Part shown: positions 8,834 to 18,491 of the stretch, piece after piece
Numbering within the stretch: position 1 is the first letter of the stretch
Layout of the letters: the number at the start of each line of letters is the position of its first letter
NCBI RefSeq assembly: GCF_016195855.1
Contig: NZ_JACPYU010000015.1
Span: 173,124-237,123 of the forward strand
Direction of reading: 5' to 3'
DNA: 64,000 nucleotides
From: Aquabacterium sp.
GTDB lineage: Bacteria; Pseudomonadota; Gammaproteobacteria; Burkholderiales; Burkholderiaceae_C
Made by a program: the position numbers and the translations under genes
Notes under the pieces: model-generated
The model's database searches: none
What the model saw: only the letters and a program-made list of their open reading frames with translations
Told to the model about the DNA's origin: nothing

Positions 8834-9964
8834 ATGAGCAAGAAAGTCGCCCTGATTACCGGCGTCACAGGTCAGGACGGGTCTTACCTGGCCGAATTTC
8901 TGTTGAAAAAGGGCTATGAAGTCCATGGCATCAAGCGCCGCTCCAGCTTGTTCAACACCGACCGCATCGATCACCTCTACCAGGATCCGCACGTCAGCAA
9001 CCGCAACTTCGTGCTGCACTACGGCGACCTGACCGACTCCACCAGCCTGGTGCGCATCGTCCAGAAGGTCCAGCCTGACGAGATCTACAACCTGGCCGCG
9101 CAGTCCCACGTGGGCGTGAGCTTTGAAGAGCCCGAGTACACCGCCAACGCCGACGGCATCGGCGCGTTGCGCCTGCTCGAAGCCATCCGCATCCTGGGGC
9201 TGGAGAAGAAAACCAAGTTCTACCAGGCCTCTACCTCCGAGCTGTACGGCCTGGTGCAAGAGATCCCCCAGAAGGAAACCACACCCTTCTACCCCCGCAG
9301 CCCGTATGCGGTGGCCAAGATGTACGCCTACTGGATCACGGTGAACTACCGCGAGGCCTACGGCATGTACGCCTGCAACGGCGTGCTGTTCAACCACGAA
9401 AGCCCGGTGCGCGGCGAGACCTTCGTGACCCGCAAGATCACGCGCGCCATCAGCCGCATTGCGCTGGGCCTGCAAGATTGCCTGTACCTGGGCAATATGA
9501 GCGCGCTGCGCGACTGGGGCCATGCCAAGGACTACGTGGAAATGCAGTGGCTGATGCTGCAGCAGGACCACGCCGAAGACTTCGTGATCGCCACGGGCGT
9601 GCAGTACAGCGTGCGCCAGTTCGTCGAGTTCGCGGCCAAGGAGCTGGGCATCACCCTGGCGTTTGAGGGCGAAGCCGAGGCCGAAGTGGGCAAGGTGGTG
9701 GCCATCGAGCCCGTCAACGGTGAAACCCTGGCCAAGTGCAAGGTGGGCGACGTGATCGTCAAGGTTGACCCGCGCTACTACCGCCCCACCGAGGTGGAGA
9801 CCCTGCTGGGCGACCCCACCAAGGCCAAGCAGAAGCTGGGCTGGGTGCCCAAGATCACCCTGGGTGAGCTGGTCAAGGAGATGGTGCTGAGCGACTACTC
9901 GGCGGCCAAGCGCGACAGCCTGGTCAAGCTGGCCGGCTTCCAGGCCTACGACCACCACGAGTGA
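8834..9964 (+). CDS. gmd: GDP-mannose 4,6-dehydratase
   Basis: Short-chain dehydrogenase of 376 residues converting GDP-D-mannose to GDP-4-keto-6-deoxy-D-mannose, the first step to GDP-L-fucose (or GDP-rhamnose/perosamine). The NADP-binding loop [13 protein letters not shown] begins at residue 9, the family marker IKRRSS follows at about 34, and the catalytic pair Tyr158/Lys162 lies in [10 protein letters not shown]. The length is normal. It has a good AGGAG ribosome-binding site. The next gene is GDP-fucose synthase, whose frame abuts this stop codon, so the pair makes GDP-fucose. The substrate can come from the pyrophosphorylase at 32025. Confidence 0.95.
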   Translation: MSKKVALITGVTGQDGSYLAEFLLKKGYEVHGIKRRSSLFNTDRIDHLYQDPHVSNRNFVLHYGDLTDSTSLVRIVQKVQPDEIYNLAAQSHVGVSFEEPEYTANADGIGALRLLEAIRILGLEKKTKFYQASTSELYGLVQEIPQKETTPFYPRSPYAVAKMYAYWITVNYREAYGMYACNGVLFNHESPVRGETFVTRKITRAISRIALGLQDCLYLGNMSALRDWGHAKDYVEMQWLMLQQDHAEDFVIATGVQYSVRQFVEFAAKELGITLAFEGEAEAEVGKVVAIEPVNGETLAKCKVGDVIVKVDPRYYRPTEVETLLGDPTKAKQKLGWVPKITLGELVKEMVLSDYSAAKRDSLVKLAGFQAYDHHE

Positions 9965-9981
9965 GCCAGACAAGGGCCGAC

Positions 9982-10911
9982 ATGGACAAGAACGCCAAAA
10001 TCTTCGTGGCCGGGCACCGCGGCATGGTGGGCTCCGCCATCGTGCGGCGCCTGCAGGCGGCCGGCTACACCCGCGTGATCACGCGCAGCCGCAGCGAACT
10101 CGACCTGCTCGACCAGCGCGCCGTGCACGCGTTCCTGCAGGCCGAAAAGCCCGACTACCTCTACATCGCGGCAGCCAAAGTGGGCGGCATCCAGGCCAAC
10201 AACGTGTACCGGGCCGACTTCATCTATCAGAACCTGATGATCGAAGCCAACCTGATCCACGGCGCCCACGAGGCTGGCGTGCAACAGTTGATGTTCCTGG
10301 GCTCCAGCTGCATCTACCCCAAGCTGGCCCCCCAGCCCATGCACGAAGACGCACTGCTCACCGGCTTGCTGGAGCCCACCAACGAGCCCTACGCGATCGC
10401 CAAGATTGCCGGCATCAAGATGTGCGACGCCTACAACGCCCAGTACGGCCGGCAGTACATCAGCGTGATGCCCACCAATCTGTATGGCCCCAACGACAAC
10501 TACGACCTCAACAACAGCCACGTGCTGCCCGCCCTGATCCGCAAGGCCCACGAGGCCAAGCAACGCGGCGACGCCGCCCTGGTCGTGTGGGGCACCGGCA
10601 CCCCGATGCGCGAGTTCCTGTACGCGGACGACCTGGCCGACGCCTGCGTCTACCTGATGGAAAAGGGCTACTGCGGCCCGCTGGTCAACATCGGCACCGG
10701 CACGGATGTGACCATCCGCGAACTGGCCGAAACCGTGGTCGACATCGTCGGCTTCAAGGGCAGCTTGACGTTTGACGCCAGCAAACCCGACGGCACCCCC
10801 CGCAAATTGATGGACGTTTCGCGCCTGAGCGCCCTGGGCTGGAAAGCAAGCACCAATTTGAGGGACGGCATTGAGCTTGCTTACCGGGATTATCTGAACA
10901 AGGCGGCTTAA
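9982..10911 (+). CDS. fcl: GDP-L-fucose synthase
   Basis: A 309-residue SDR-family epimerase/reductase that turns GDP-4-keto-6-deoxy-mannose into GDP-L-fucose. It carries the NADP loop [16 protein letters not shown], the [14 protein letters not shown] block typical of GMER/WcaG, and catalytic Tyr137/Lys141 in [11 protein letters not shown] 9982, behind AAGGG, gives the usual MDKNAKIF start. A GTG at 9961 overlapping the gmd stop would add seven residues and is the alternative. It is in one operon with gmd and xrtB of unit B. Confidence 0.95.
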   Translation: MDKNAKIFVAGHRGMVGSAIVRRLQAAGYTRVITRSRSELDLLDQRAVHAFLQAEKPDYLYIAAAKVGGIQANNVYRADFIYQNLMIEANLIHGAHEAGVQQLMFLGSSCIYPKLAPQPMHEDALLTGLLEPTNEPYAIAKIAGIKMCDAYNAQYGRQYISVMPTNLYGPNDNYDLNNSHVLPALIRKAHEAKQRGDAALVVWGTGTPMREFLYADDLADACVYLMEKGYCGPLVNIGTGTDVTIRELAETVVDIVGFKGSLTFDASKPDGTPRKLMDVSRLSALGWKASTNLRDGIELAYRDYLNKAA

Positions 10912-10924
10912 ACTCGCCATCAGT

Positions 10925-11854
10925 ATGTCCTCAATTCAGCCGGCAGCCTCTTCATCATTGACCCAAGCCCGCGACGAAACGCCTTCACGCGCCGAGTTGC
11001 TGGCCATGGCTGCCGGCCTGTTCGCCATGTACCTGCCCACGTACATGACGCTGGACGCCTCCATCTGGAAAATCGTCGGCCAGGGCCATGGCCCGGTCAT
11101 GCTGGCGCTCACGCTGTGGCTGATCTGGCAACGCCTGCCCGCCTTCGTTGGCCTGGCGCCCCAGCCCGCCCCACTCAGCGGTGGCGCGCTGCTGGCCGCC
11201 GGCCTGCTGCTCTACATCGTGGGCCGCTCGCAAGACATCCTGTTCATGGATGTGGGCTCGCAGATACTGGTGCTCACCGGGCTGACCCTGCTCTACCAAG
11301 GCTGGGCCGGTTTTCGGGTCATGTGGTTCCCCATCTTCTTCATCTTGTTCATCATCCCCATTCCGGGCTCCATCGTTGACCAGGTGACGGCGCCGCTGAA
11401 AGCCGCAGTGTCTTATGTGGCCGAAGCCATTCTTTACAAACTGCATTACCCCATCGGGCGCTCAGGCGTCACACTGACGATCGGCCCCTATCAGTTGCTG
11501 GTGGCCGATGCCTGCGCCGGCTTGAACTCGATTTTTGCGCTGGAAGCCATTGGCGTGTTCTATTTGAGCGTCATCGGGCACACGTCCAGGCTGCGCAATA
11601 TCGTGCTGGCCATGCTGATATTGCCCATTTCTTTTGTTTCGAACGTGACCCGCGTGATCGCGCTGGTGCTCATCACCTATTATTTCGGCGACGAGGTCGG
11701 GCAGGGATTCGTGCACAGCTTTGCTGGCATTTTGCTGTTCATGCTGGCCACCGCATTGACCATTGGTACCGATACGGTTTTAGGGTTTTTCATCCGTGAC
11801 AAGGCTGAAACCCAGAACCGCGCCGACGCCCTTCAGCCCAAAGTGACCTCATGA
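10925..11854 (+). CDS. xrtB: Exosortase, XrtB type, unit B
   Basis: A 309-residue polytopic membrane protein of the exosortase family. The catalytic-type residues are Cys197 (VADACAGLNS), Arg243 (SNVTRV) and His264 (GFVHSFAG). The GRSGVTLTIGPYQL block just before the Cys is shared word for word (apart from the last residue) with the unit A copy, showing common origin. The 3' end overlaps epsF by ATGA at 11851-11854. Unlike unit A, EpsI does not follow directly but is placed after EpsG. Confidence 0.85.
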   Translation: MSSIQPAASSSLTQARDETPSRAELLAMAAGLFAMYLPTYMTLDASIWKIVGQGHGPVMLALTLWLIWQRLPAFVGLAPQPAPLSGGALLAAGLLLYIVGRSQDILFMDVGSQILVLTGLTLLYQGWAGFRVMWFPIFFILFIIPIPGSIVDQVTAPLKAAVSYVAEAILYKLHYPIGRSGVTLTIGPYQLLVADACAGLNSIFALEAIGVFYLSVIGHTSRLRNIVLAMLILPISFVSNVTRVIALVLITYYFGDEVGQGFVHSFAGILLFMLATALTIGTDTVLGFFIRDKAETQNRADALQPKVTS

Positions 11855-13278
11855 ACCTCAACCAGCTTCTACTGATACTCAAAGCTCGCAAATGGCTTGT
11901 GGTCGGCGTGTTCACCACGGTGGTCGTGCTCATCGTGGGTGTCAGTTTCATTCTGCCCAAGAAGTACACGGCCACGGCATCCGTCGTCATCAACTCCAAG
12001 AACCCGGACCCGATCAACGGGATGATCATGCCGGGCACCATGCTGCCCACCTACGTGGCCACCCAGCTGGACATCTTGCGCAGTGACCGCGTCGCCCAGA
12101 AGGTGATCCGCGCGCTCAAGCTGGACCAGAACGCGGTGTTGCGTGAACAGTGGCAGGAAGACACCGAGGGCGAGGGCAACTTTGAAGCCTGGCTGGCAGA
12201 AGTCCTGCAAAAGAAGCTGGACATCGTGCCCTCCAAGGAGTCCAGCGTGATCAACGTGGCCTATGCCGCAGCCGATCCCAAGTTCGCCGCCGCATTGACC
12301 AATGCATTTGTGCAGGCCTATATCGACACCACGCTGGAGTTGCGCGTTGAGCCGGCTCGCCGCTTCACCATGTTGTTTGACGAGCAGGCCAAACAATTGC
12401 GCGAGAAGCTGAGCCAGGCACAAGACAAGCTGTCGGCCTATCAACGCGACAAAGGCATTGTGGCCACAGACGACCGGCTGGATGTTGAAAACGCCCGCCT
12501 GGCCGATCTGTCCAATCAGCTGGTGCTGATCCAGGGCCTGTCTGCGGAGTCCATGAGCCGCAAGGCACAAGCTGGCGCCAACATTGCCGAAGTGCTGAAC
12601 AACCCGGTCGTGGCGGCCCTGAAGGCTGACCTGTCCAGGCAGGAAGCCCGCCTGAAAGAGCTGGCGGCATCTCAAGGCAGTGCGCACCCGCAAGTGGTGC
12701 AATTGCAAGCCAACATCAACGAACTGCGCGCGCGCATGGACGCGGAAATCAACCGCGTGACCTCCAGCGTGTCGATCAACAACACCGTCAACCTCTCGCG
12801 TGAAGCCCAGGTCAAGGCGGCGCTGGAAGCGCAACGCGAGAAGATCCTGCGCCTGAGGGCTCAGCGTGACGAGGCCTCCGTGCTGGTCTCTGATGTGGCC
12901 AATGCGCAGCGCGCCTACGACGCCCTGCAGGCCCGTTACGCGCAAACCAGCCTGGAAAGCCAGAGCAACCAGACCGACGTGTCGATCCTCAAGATTGCCA
13001 CCCCGCCGGCTGACCCGTCCTTCCCCAAGATGATCCTCAACACGGCCATCGCCATCATCCTGGGCGGCATGTTGAGCGTGGGGCTGGCCGTGCTGCGTGA
13101 AACGCGCGATCGCCGTATCCGCCAGGAGGAAGACATCATGAACTTCACCAAGTCGACCTACCTGGGCACCATGCCGGTGGCGCTGGAAGCCAAAAAGGGC
13201 GCCCTGCTCCCGGTCAAGAGCCCGCCAAGGCTGGCCAAGCGTGCCCTGCCTGAACTGACTGCCCCGAAAAAGGCCTGA
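11851..13278 (+). CDS. epsF: EpsF-type polysaccharide co-polymerase, unit B
   Basis: A 475-residue Wzz/PCP-type protein with a membrane segment at about 15-36, a periplasmic region with long predicted coiled coils (about 175-345, rich in Glu/Lys/Arg/Gln heptads), and a second membrane segment at about 394-414. Shared markers with the other EpsF copies are LPKKYT after TM1, DPINGMI, and the NQTDVSI plus PxxP stretch before TM2. It lacks an ATPase domain. It should control chain length of polysaccharide B with EpsG. Its start overlaps the xrtB stop (ATGA), indicating coupling. Confidence 0.9.
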   Translation: MNLNQLLLILKARKWLVVGVFTTVVVLIVGVSFILPKKYTATASVVINSKNPDPINGMIMPGTMLPTYVATQLDILRSDRVAQKVIRALKLDQNAVLREQWQEDTEGEGNFEAWLAEVLQKKLDIVPSKESSVINVAYAAADPKFAAALTNAFVQAYIDTTLELRVEPARRFTMLFDEQAKQLREKLSQAQDKLSAYQRDKGIVATDDRLDVENARLADLSNQLVLIQGLSAESMSRKAQAGANIAEVLNNPVVAALKADLSRQEARLKELAASQGSAHPQVVQLQANINELRARMDAEINRVTSSVSINNTVNLSREAQVKAALEAQREKILRLRAQRDEASVLVSDVANAQRAYDALQARYAQTSLESQSNQTDVSILKIATPPADPSFPKMILNTAIAIILGGMLSVGLAVLRETRDRRIRQEEDIMNFTKSTYLGTMPVALEAKKGALLPVKSPPRLAKRALPELTAPKKA

Positions 13279-13298
13279 CCACCTCAACGACCTTGGCC

Positions 13299-14165
13299 AT
13301 GAAAAACTCTCAAAACGAAGTCGGCGGTGAAAAGAGCATTGGCAACATCATTGCTGATGCCCACAAGTTGTCCCCTGCGCAGGTCGAAGCGGTCGTTGCC
13401 CTGCAACGCTCCAAAGGCCTGAAGTTCGGTGAAGCCGCCGTCGAGCTGGGCTACGTCAAACGTGAAGATGTGCTGTGGGCCCTGTCGCAGCAGTTTCACT
13501 ACCCCTATGCCGCCGATGGCCGCAACAACATCAGCGCCGAGCTGGTGGTGGCCACCTCGCCTTTCGACTCGGCTGCCGAGTTCTTCCGCGACATCCGCAG
13601 TTCGCTGCTGTCCGGCCCCTTCGGCGTCAAGAATGCCCCTCTGGCATTGGCTGTCTGCAGCCCGGACAGTGGTGATGGCAAGACCTTCTTTGCCGCCAAC
13701 CTGGCTGCCGCCTTCAGCCAGCTGGATGGCCGCACCCTGCTGATCGACAGCGACATGCGCACGCCGCGCCTGCACGAGTTGTTCAACATTGGCTCGGGCA
13801 CATCCGGCCTGAGCGGCATCCTGTCCGGCCGCTCGGAGACCAACGTCATCCGCCCGGTTGACGCCTTGCCCAGCCTGTATGTGCTGCCGGTCGGGGTCGT
13901 GCCCCCCAACCCGCTGGAGCTGGTTCAACGCGCCGCCTTCGACCTGCTGCTGTCCGAGGTCATCATGAAGTTCGACTACGTGATCGTGGACACACCGGCA
14001 GCCGTGCATGGCGCAGATGCCCGCGTGATCGCAGCCAAGTGCGGCTCCGCCGTGGCCGTGGCGCGCAAGGGCGTCACCCAGGCCGCTGCGCTCAACACGC
14101 TGGTCACGCAGCTGCAAAAAGCCTGCCCTGCCTTTGCGGGCACCATCCTCAACGACTTTGCCTGA
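13299..14165 (+). CDS. epsG: EpsG-type chain-length ATPase/kinase, unit B
   Basis: A 288-residue cytoplasmic ParA/BY-kinase-like protein. The C-terminal two thirds hold Walker A (SPDSGDGKTF, near residue 125), Walker A' (LLIDSDMRTPRLH) and Walker B (YVIVDTP), as in the kinase partners of PCP proteins. The first about 75 residues form a separate module with two helical repeats (SIGNIIADAHKLSPAQVE... and KFGEAAVELGYVKREDV...) that resembles the MshEN/T2SSE N-terminal domain. The Tyr-rich C-terminal tail of Wzc/CapB-type kinases is missing; the protein ends TILNDFA. ATG 13299 is preferred over TTG 13293. It overlaps the epsI start by one base. Confidence 0.85.
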   Translation: MKNSQNEVGGEKSIGNIIADAHKLSPAQVEAVVALQRSKGLKFGEAAVELGYVKREDVLWALSQQFHYPYAADGRNNISAELVVATSPFDSAAEFFRDIRSSLLSGPFGVKNAPLALAVCSPDSGDGKTFFAANLAAAFSQLDGRTLLIDSDMRTPRLHELFNIGSGTSGLSGILSGRSETNVIRPVDALPSLYVLPVGVVPPNPLELVQRAAFDLLLSEVIMKFDYVIVDTPAAVHGADARVIAAKCGSAVAVARKGVTQAAALNTLVTQLQKACPAFAGTILNDFA

Positions 14166-14890
14166 TGACCACGATGCTGTCCGGCCCTTGGCGCATTCAC
14201 GCACGAACCTGGGTGCTGGCATCCATCCTGTGTGGTGCTGCCGTGGCCGCCCGGTTGGCGCAGCCCACCCTGCACGAGCAGGCCAATGAGCCGCAGCTGG
14301 AAACCAGCATCCCCAACAAGATTGGCGACTGGGCTGCACTGGCCTCGCCACTCACGCAGGTATCGATCACGCAAGGCAACGAGCCCGACATCAACCAGCC
14401 TTATGACCAATCGGTGCTGCGCACCTATGCGGACAATCAAGGCCATCAAATTGGTGTGGCCGTAGCCTGGGGCAAGCACCAGCGCCAGGAAGTCAAGATT
14501 CACCGCCCCGAGCTGTGCTACCCCGCGCAAGGTTATGCGGTCAAGAACATCCAGGATCACACCTTCGGCGTCACCAGCAGCACCAGCCAGCAAGCCATCA
14601 TTGGCAAGCGCATGATCGCGCTGGACCGCAATGGCTCGATGGAAGTCGTCAGCTACTGGATCCGCATCGGCAGCATCTACAGCGACAGCGCCTTCAAGAC
14701 CCGCATGCACATCCTCCAGGAAGGCCTGGCAGGCCGGGTCACGGACGGCCTGCTCATGCGCGTCTCGCAAAAGGTGCCCGCCTCGACCGAGCCGAGCCAG
14801 CTGGAGAGCGTCTTCCAACGGCAGGAGCAGTTCGCTGCAGACCTGGTCCGCAGTGTGACGCCGGCCACGCGTGACCTGCTGGCGCGCTGA
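14165..14890 (+). CDS. epsI: EpsI family protein, unit B
   Basis: A 241-residue exosortase-associated protein. An N-terminal hydrophobic stretch (about 14-30) probably anchors it in the inner membrane, with a periplasmic body. The signature HRPELCYPAQGY is present at about residues 115-126, followed by SYWIRIG and GLLMRVS, the same blocks as in the unit A and C copies. ATG 14165 shares its A with the epsG stop codon (TGATG). Earlier in-frame starts lie inside epsG and are ignored. The role is inferred from family and placement only. Confidence 0.85.
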   Translation: MTTMLSGPWRIHARTWVLASILCGAAVAARLAQPTLHEQANEPQLETSIPNKIGDWAALASPLTQVSITQGNEPDINQPYDQSVLRTYADNQGHQIGVAVAWGKHQRQEVKIHRPELCYPAQGYAVKNIQDHTFGVTSSTSQQAIIGKRMIALDRNGSMEVVSYWIRIGSIYSDSAFKTRMHILQEGLAGRVTDGLLMRVSQKVPASTEPSQLESVFQRQEQFAADLVRSVTPATRDLLAR

Positions 14891-14922
14891 GCCAGCGCGC
14901 GCATTGGGCAACGGCAGGTTTC

Positions 14923-16152
14923 ATGGCTGCGGGTAGTCTGTTCAAGAAAACCTTCCTCATGCTCGGTGGCAACATGGCCGCCGTCGTGCTGCAGGCCATC
15001 CAGTTCATCCTGCTGGCGCGCACCCTGGGTGCGGCTGAATACGGTGCCTTCGCATCCGTGAACGCCATGGTGGCCATCGTGGTGCCGCTGGCCGGCCTGG
15101 GTTATGGCAACGTCATGCTGATGACCGTGTCACGCGACCACAAGGCCGCGCCGGTCCAGTTGGGCAACTGCCTGGCCGTCACCGTCGCGCTGGGCCTGAT
15201 CCTGGTCATGGCCATCATGCTGGCCGTGCAGTGGGTGTACGGCCCCAAGAGCAACCTGCCCCTGGCCCTGGTGGTTGGCTTGTCCGAGCTGGTGCTGGTG
15301 CGGTCCTGCCTGGTGGCCGGCCAGCTGTTCCAGTCCATGGACCAGATCAAGCGCCTGAGCCTGATCAACGTGTCCATCAGCCTGTGCCGTGTGCTGGCCA
15401 TTGGCGGCCTGCTGGTGAGCGACACGCCCCAGGCCCTCAACTGGGCCATGATCAGTGCCACGCTGCTCTTGCTGCTGACCCTGGTCCATGTGCCCGCCGC
15501 GGCGCGACGTGCTGGCGGGTTGAGCCTGTCACTGGCCGCCCTTCAAAGCCAATGGCGTGATGCCACTTACTTTGCCCTGGGCACCTCGGCCAAGGCCGCT
15601 TATACCGATCTGGACAAGGTCTTCCTGGGCCGCACCGCCCCCAGTGCCGAGCTGGGCGTGTACACCACCGCCTACCGCCTGGTGGTCATGGCCTTCATCC
15701 CGGTGCGCTCCCTGCTGGACGTGACCGCCTCGCGCTTTTTCAAGTCGGGCCAGTCGGGCGTGCAGCACTCGTTTGCCTTGAGCAAGAAGCTCATCCGCTT
15801 CTCTGTGCCCTACGGCATGGTCGTGGGCCTGGGCATGTACGTGTGCGCCCCCCTGGTGCCCTGGATACTGGGCCCCAGTTATGGGGACACCGCTGACGTG
15901 CTGCGCTGGCTGGCGCCCTTGCCCGCGATCCAGGCGGTGCACTATGTGCTGTCTGATGCACTCACCGGGGCGGGCTACCAGCGTGTGCGCACACAGATCC
16001 AGTTTCTGGTGCTGGCCATCTACGCCGGGCTGGGCCTGTGGCTGATCCCTTTGCATGGCTGGCACGGTGCCGCCATCGTCTGTCTCGTCTCTGAAAGCCT
16101 GCTGGCTGTGCTGGTGATCCTGGCCGTGACCAAGCTGCTGCGCCAACCTTGA
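14923..16152 (+). CDS. Wzx-type polysaccharide flippase, unit B
   Basis: A 409-residue MOP-superfamily protein with about 12 membrane segments. It begins FKKTFLMLGGNMAAVVLQ, then FILLARTLGAAEYGAFASV, the typical flippase start. It would flip the unit B repeat unit. It lies 32 bp after epsI and is followed closely by two GT4 genes and a polymerase, so the whole set is likely one operon from gmd onward. It is shorter than the unit A and C flippases (490 and 498 residues), lacking about two C-terminal helices, which is common in this family. Confidence 0.85.
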   Translation: MAAGSLFKKTFLMLGGNMAAVVLQAIQFILLARTLGAAEYGAFASVNAMVAIVVPLAGLGYGNVMLMTVSRDHKAAPVQLGNCLAVTVALGLILVMAIMLAVQWVYGPKSNLPLALVVGLSELVLVRSCLVAGQLFQSMDQIKRLSLINVSISLCRVLAIGGLLVSDTPQALNWAMISATLLLLLTLVHVPAAARRAGGLSLSLAALQSQWRDATYFALGTSAKAAYTDLDKVFLGRTAPSAELGVYTTAYRLVVMAFIPVRSLLDVTASRFFKSGQSGVQHSFALSKKLIRFSVPYGMVVGLGMYVCAPLVPWILGPSYGDTADVLRWLAPLPAIQAVHYVLSDALTGAGYQRVRTQIQFLVLAIYAGLGLWLIPLHGWHGAAIVCLVSESLLAVLVILAVTKLLRQP

Positions 16153-16154
16153 AC

Positions 16155-17297
16155 ATGAACATCCTGATGCTGACCCACGAGTACCCGCCCTACCCCGGTG
16201 GCGTGGGACGATACTGCGCAAGCCTGGCCGAGGCCGCGGTGCGTGCGGGGCATCAGGTCACGGTGCTGGCGCCGGATCACAAACAGCCTCAGGCCTGTAG
16301 CGACCAAGCTGGCGTGAAGGTGATCCGCTTTGAAGGCGATGTGTTTCACTTCAAGGAGCTCAAGGCCTTGCGCGCGCAGATCAAGCGCACGCTGGCTCAG
16401 GCCGCACGCCCTTATGACGTGGTGCATGCCGCCGACTGGCCGGCCATCGTCGCCCTGCGCGGGGTGGCCACGCCCGGCAGCCAACGCCTGGCCACGCTGC
16501 ACGGCACCGACATCCTGCTGATCAAGCGCTCGATCCGCGCGCGTCTGGCGCGGGCATCCAGCGCGCTGGCCAGCTTTGACCGCTATGTGTGCAACAGCCG
16601 CTATACCCAGAGCCTGCTGCAAACCCACTTCCCCAAGCTGGCGCCACGGTCCGTCGTCACACCGCTGGGTGTCGATCACAGCTGGTTCGACACCGCCTCG
16701 GCGGCTGACCAGCAGGCCTTGTCTGCACGGGCCGGTTTGCAGTCGGACCAACTCATCGTGCTGACGGTGGCCCGCCTGGATTCGCGCAAAGGCCAGCACC
16801 GCACCATCGAGGCGCTTGCGCGCCTGCCCGACGCACTCAAGCGCCGCGTGCACTACGTGTGCGTGGGCAAGGAAGTGGAAGCCGGTTATGGCGCACGCCT
16901 TCAGGCTGCCGCGCAGGCAGGCCAGGTCAGGCTCACGCTCACCGGGCGACTGCCTGATGGTGAACTCAAGGCCGCCTACGCGCTGGCCCATGTCTTTGCC
17001 CTGACCGGTGAAGACGTGCCCGAGCGCGTGGAAGGCTTTGGCCTGGTGCTGCTGGAAGCCGCTGCACAGGGCCTGCCCGCCGTGGTGACCCAGTTGCAGG
17101 CCCTGCCCGAGGTGGTGGCCAACGGCCAGACAGGCTGGGTGTGCGCCACCGATGCCGACCTGACAACAGCCTTCCAGGCCGCGTTGCAACAAGCCGGCAC
17201 GGGCGCCCTGAGGGCACCGTGCATCGCGCACGCCCGCACCTTCACCTGGGACCGATGCGCCGCCCAGAGCTACACCAGCAAGGCAGCACAGGCATGA
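16155..17297 (+). CDS. GT4-family glycosyltransferase
   Basis: A 380-residue GT-B enzyme. The N-terminal start MNILMLTHEYPPYPGGVGRY is the classical GT4 acceptor-domain glycine loop, and the donor-domain EX7E pair is Glu293/Glu301 in VEGFGLVLLEAAAQG. The RLDSRKGQHRTIEALA block is the usual beta-strand/helix at the start of the C-terminal domain. ATG 16155 was chosen over TTG 16149, which overlaps the flippase stop. Its stop overlaps the next GT gene by ATGA. The sugar specificity is unknown; a fucosyl- or mannosyltransferase would fit the gmd/fcl operon but is a guess. Confidence 0.85.
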   Translation: MNILMLTHEYPPYPGGVGRYCASLAEAAVRAGHQVTVLAPDHKQPQACSDQAGVKVIRFEGDVFHFKELKALRAQIKRTLAQAARPYDVVHAADWPAIVALRGVATPGSQRLATLHGTDILLIKRSIRARLARASSALASFDRYVCNSRYTQSLLQTHFPKLAPRSVVTPLGVDHSWFDTASAADQQALSARAGLQSDQLIVLTVARLDSRKGQHRTIEALARLPDALKRRVHYVCVGKEVEAGYGARLQAAAQAGQVRLTLTGRLPDGELKAAYALAHVFALTGEDVPERVEGFGLVLLEAAAQGLPAVVTQLQALPEVVANGQTGWVCATDADLTTAFQAALQQAGTGALRAPCIAHARTFTWDRCAAQSYTSKAAQA

Positions 17298-18481
17298 AGA
17301 TCGCCTACATCAACAGCTTTTACGCACCCAACGAAGTCGGTGGCGCAGAAAAGTCGGTGCGCTTTCTGGCGGAAGCCATGGTCCGGCAAGGCCATGAAGC
17401 CTGCGTGATCACACTGGGCCCCGAGCGCAGCACCAGCGAGCTCAACGGCGTGCGCATCGAGCGCCTGCCCATTGCCAATGTGTACGACCCGCTGGATGCC
17501 AGCCCCAAGCCCGGCTGGAAGAAGCTGCTGTGGCATGGGCTGGACAGCTACAACGTCAAGGGTGCCAAAGCAGTGGGCCAGGTGCTGGACCAATGGCAAG
17601 CCGATGTGGCCCACACCAACAACGTGGCGGGCTTTTCGGTGGCCGTGTGGCAGCAACTGGCTGCACGCCGCATCCCCATCGTGCACACCCTGCGCGACTA
17701 CTACATGCTCTGCCCGAACACCGCCATGTTCAAAGGCGGCAAGCCATGCGAGACACGCTGCACCGAATGCCGCGTACTGGGCACACCGCGTGCCCACGCC
17801 ACCCGCCTGGTCCACACGGTGATTGGCAACAGCCACTTCATCCTGAACAAGCACAAGGCCTACGGCCTCTTCCCCCACGCGCGGGCAGACGTGATCTACA
17901 ACGCCTACGCGCCAGCAGAACACTGCCCGCCACGTGCGCCAGGCCTGGCCATCAGGTTTGGCTACATCGGTCGGATCGCCCCCACCAAAGGCGTCGAGAC
18001 CTTGATCAACGCGGCCAAGGTGGCCATGTCATCGGGTACCGCGTTTGAAGTGCTCATTGGCGGCGATGGCGACGAGGCCTACATCGAATCGCTCAAGCAT
18101 CGCGCGCAGGGCCTGCCTGTGCGCTTCCTGGGCCGCGTCAAGCCCGAAGACTTCTACACCCAACTCGACTGGACCGTGGTGCCCTCGCTGTGGGACGAAC
18201 CCCTGGCCCGCGTGATCTTCGAATCTTTCTGCCACGGTGTGCCCGTCATTGGCTCCAGCACAGGGGGCACACCGGAGCTGGTTCAGGAAGGGCGCAATGG
18301 CCACCTGTTTGAGGCGGGCAACGCCCCCCAACTAGCCGATATCATGGTCAAGGCCGCGCAGGCAGGGGCCGACGCATCCGGCAAGCGCTCGGCCTGCCTT
18401 GAAGGCGCCAGCATCTTTGCCCCAGCCTATGTATGCGGCCGCTACCTGACCGCCTATCAACAAGCCGCCGCGCAACGGTAA
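17294..18481 (+). CDS. GT4-family glycosyltransferase
   Basis: A 395-residue GT-B enzyme. The glycine-rich acceptor loop SFYAPNEVGGAEKSVR is at the N-terminus. A Cys-rich insert follows YYMLCPNTAMFKGGKPC and continues CTECR, giving three or four cysteines that could bind a metal, as seen in a subset of GT4 proteins. The donor motif EX7E is Glu302/Glu310 in LWDEPLARVIFESFCHG. ATG 17294 overlaps the previous stop by four bases. An in-frame extension back to 17141 lies inside the upstream gene and is rejected. Confidence 0.85.
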   Translation: MKIAYINSFYAPNEVGGAEKSVRFLAEAMVRQGHEACVITLGPERSTSELNGVRIERLPIANVYDPLDASPKPGWKKLLWHGLDSYNVKGAKAVGQVLDQWQADVAHTNNVAGFSVAVWQQLAARRIPIVHTLRDYYMLCPNTAMFKGGKPCETRCTECRVLGTPRAHATRLVHTVIGNSHFILNKHKAYGLFPHARADVIYNAYAPAEHCPPRAPGLAIRFGYIGRIAPTKGVETLINAAKVAMSSGTAFEVLIGGDGDEAYIESLKHRAQGLPVRFLGRVKPEDFYTQLDWTVVPSLWDEPLARVIFESFCHGVPVIGSSTGGTPELVQEGRNGHLFEAGNAPQLADIMVKAAQAGADASGKRSACLEGASIFAPAYVCGRYLTAYQQAAAQR

Positions 18482-18491
18482 GTCCGCATCC

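Noticed and set aside
8613..8837. 74-codon open frame before gmd
   Set aside because: No clear ribosome-binding site, runs over the gmd start, and has no recognisable sequence; treated as intergenic.
8777..9973. 398-codon minus-strand frame
   Set aside because: Exact antisense shadow of gmd, which is unambiguous.
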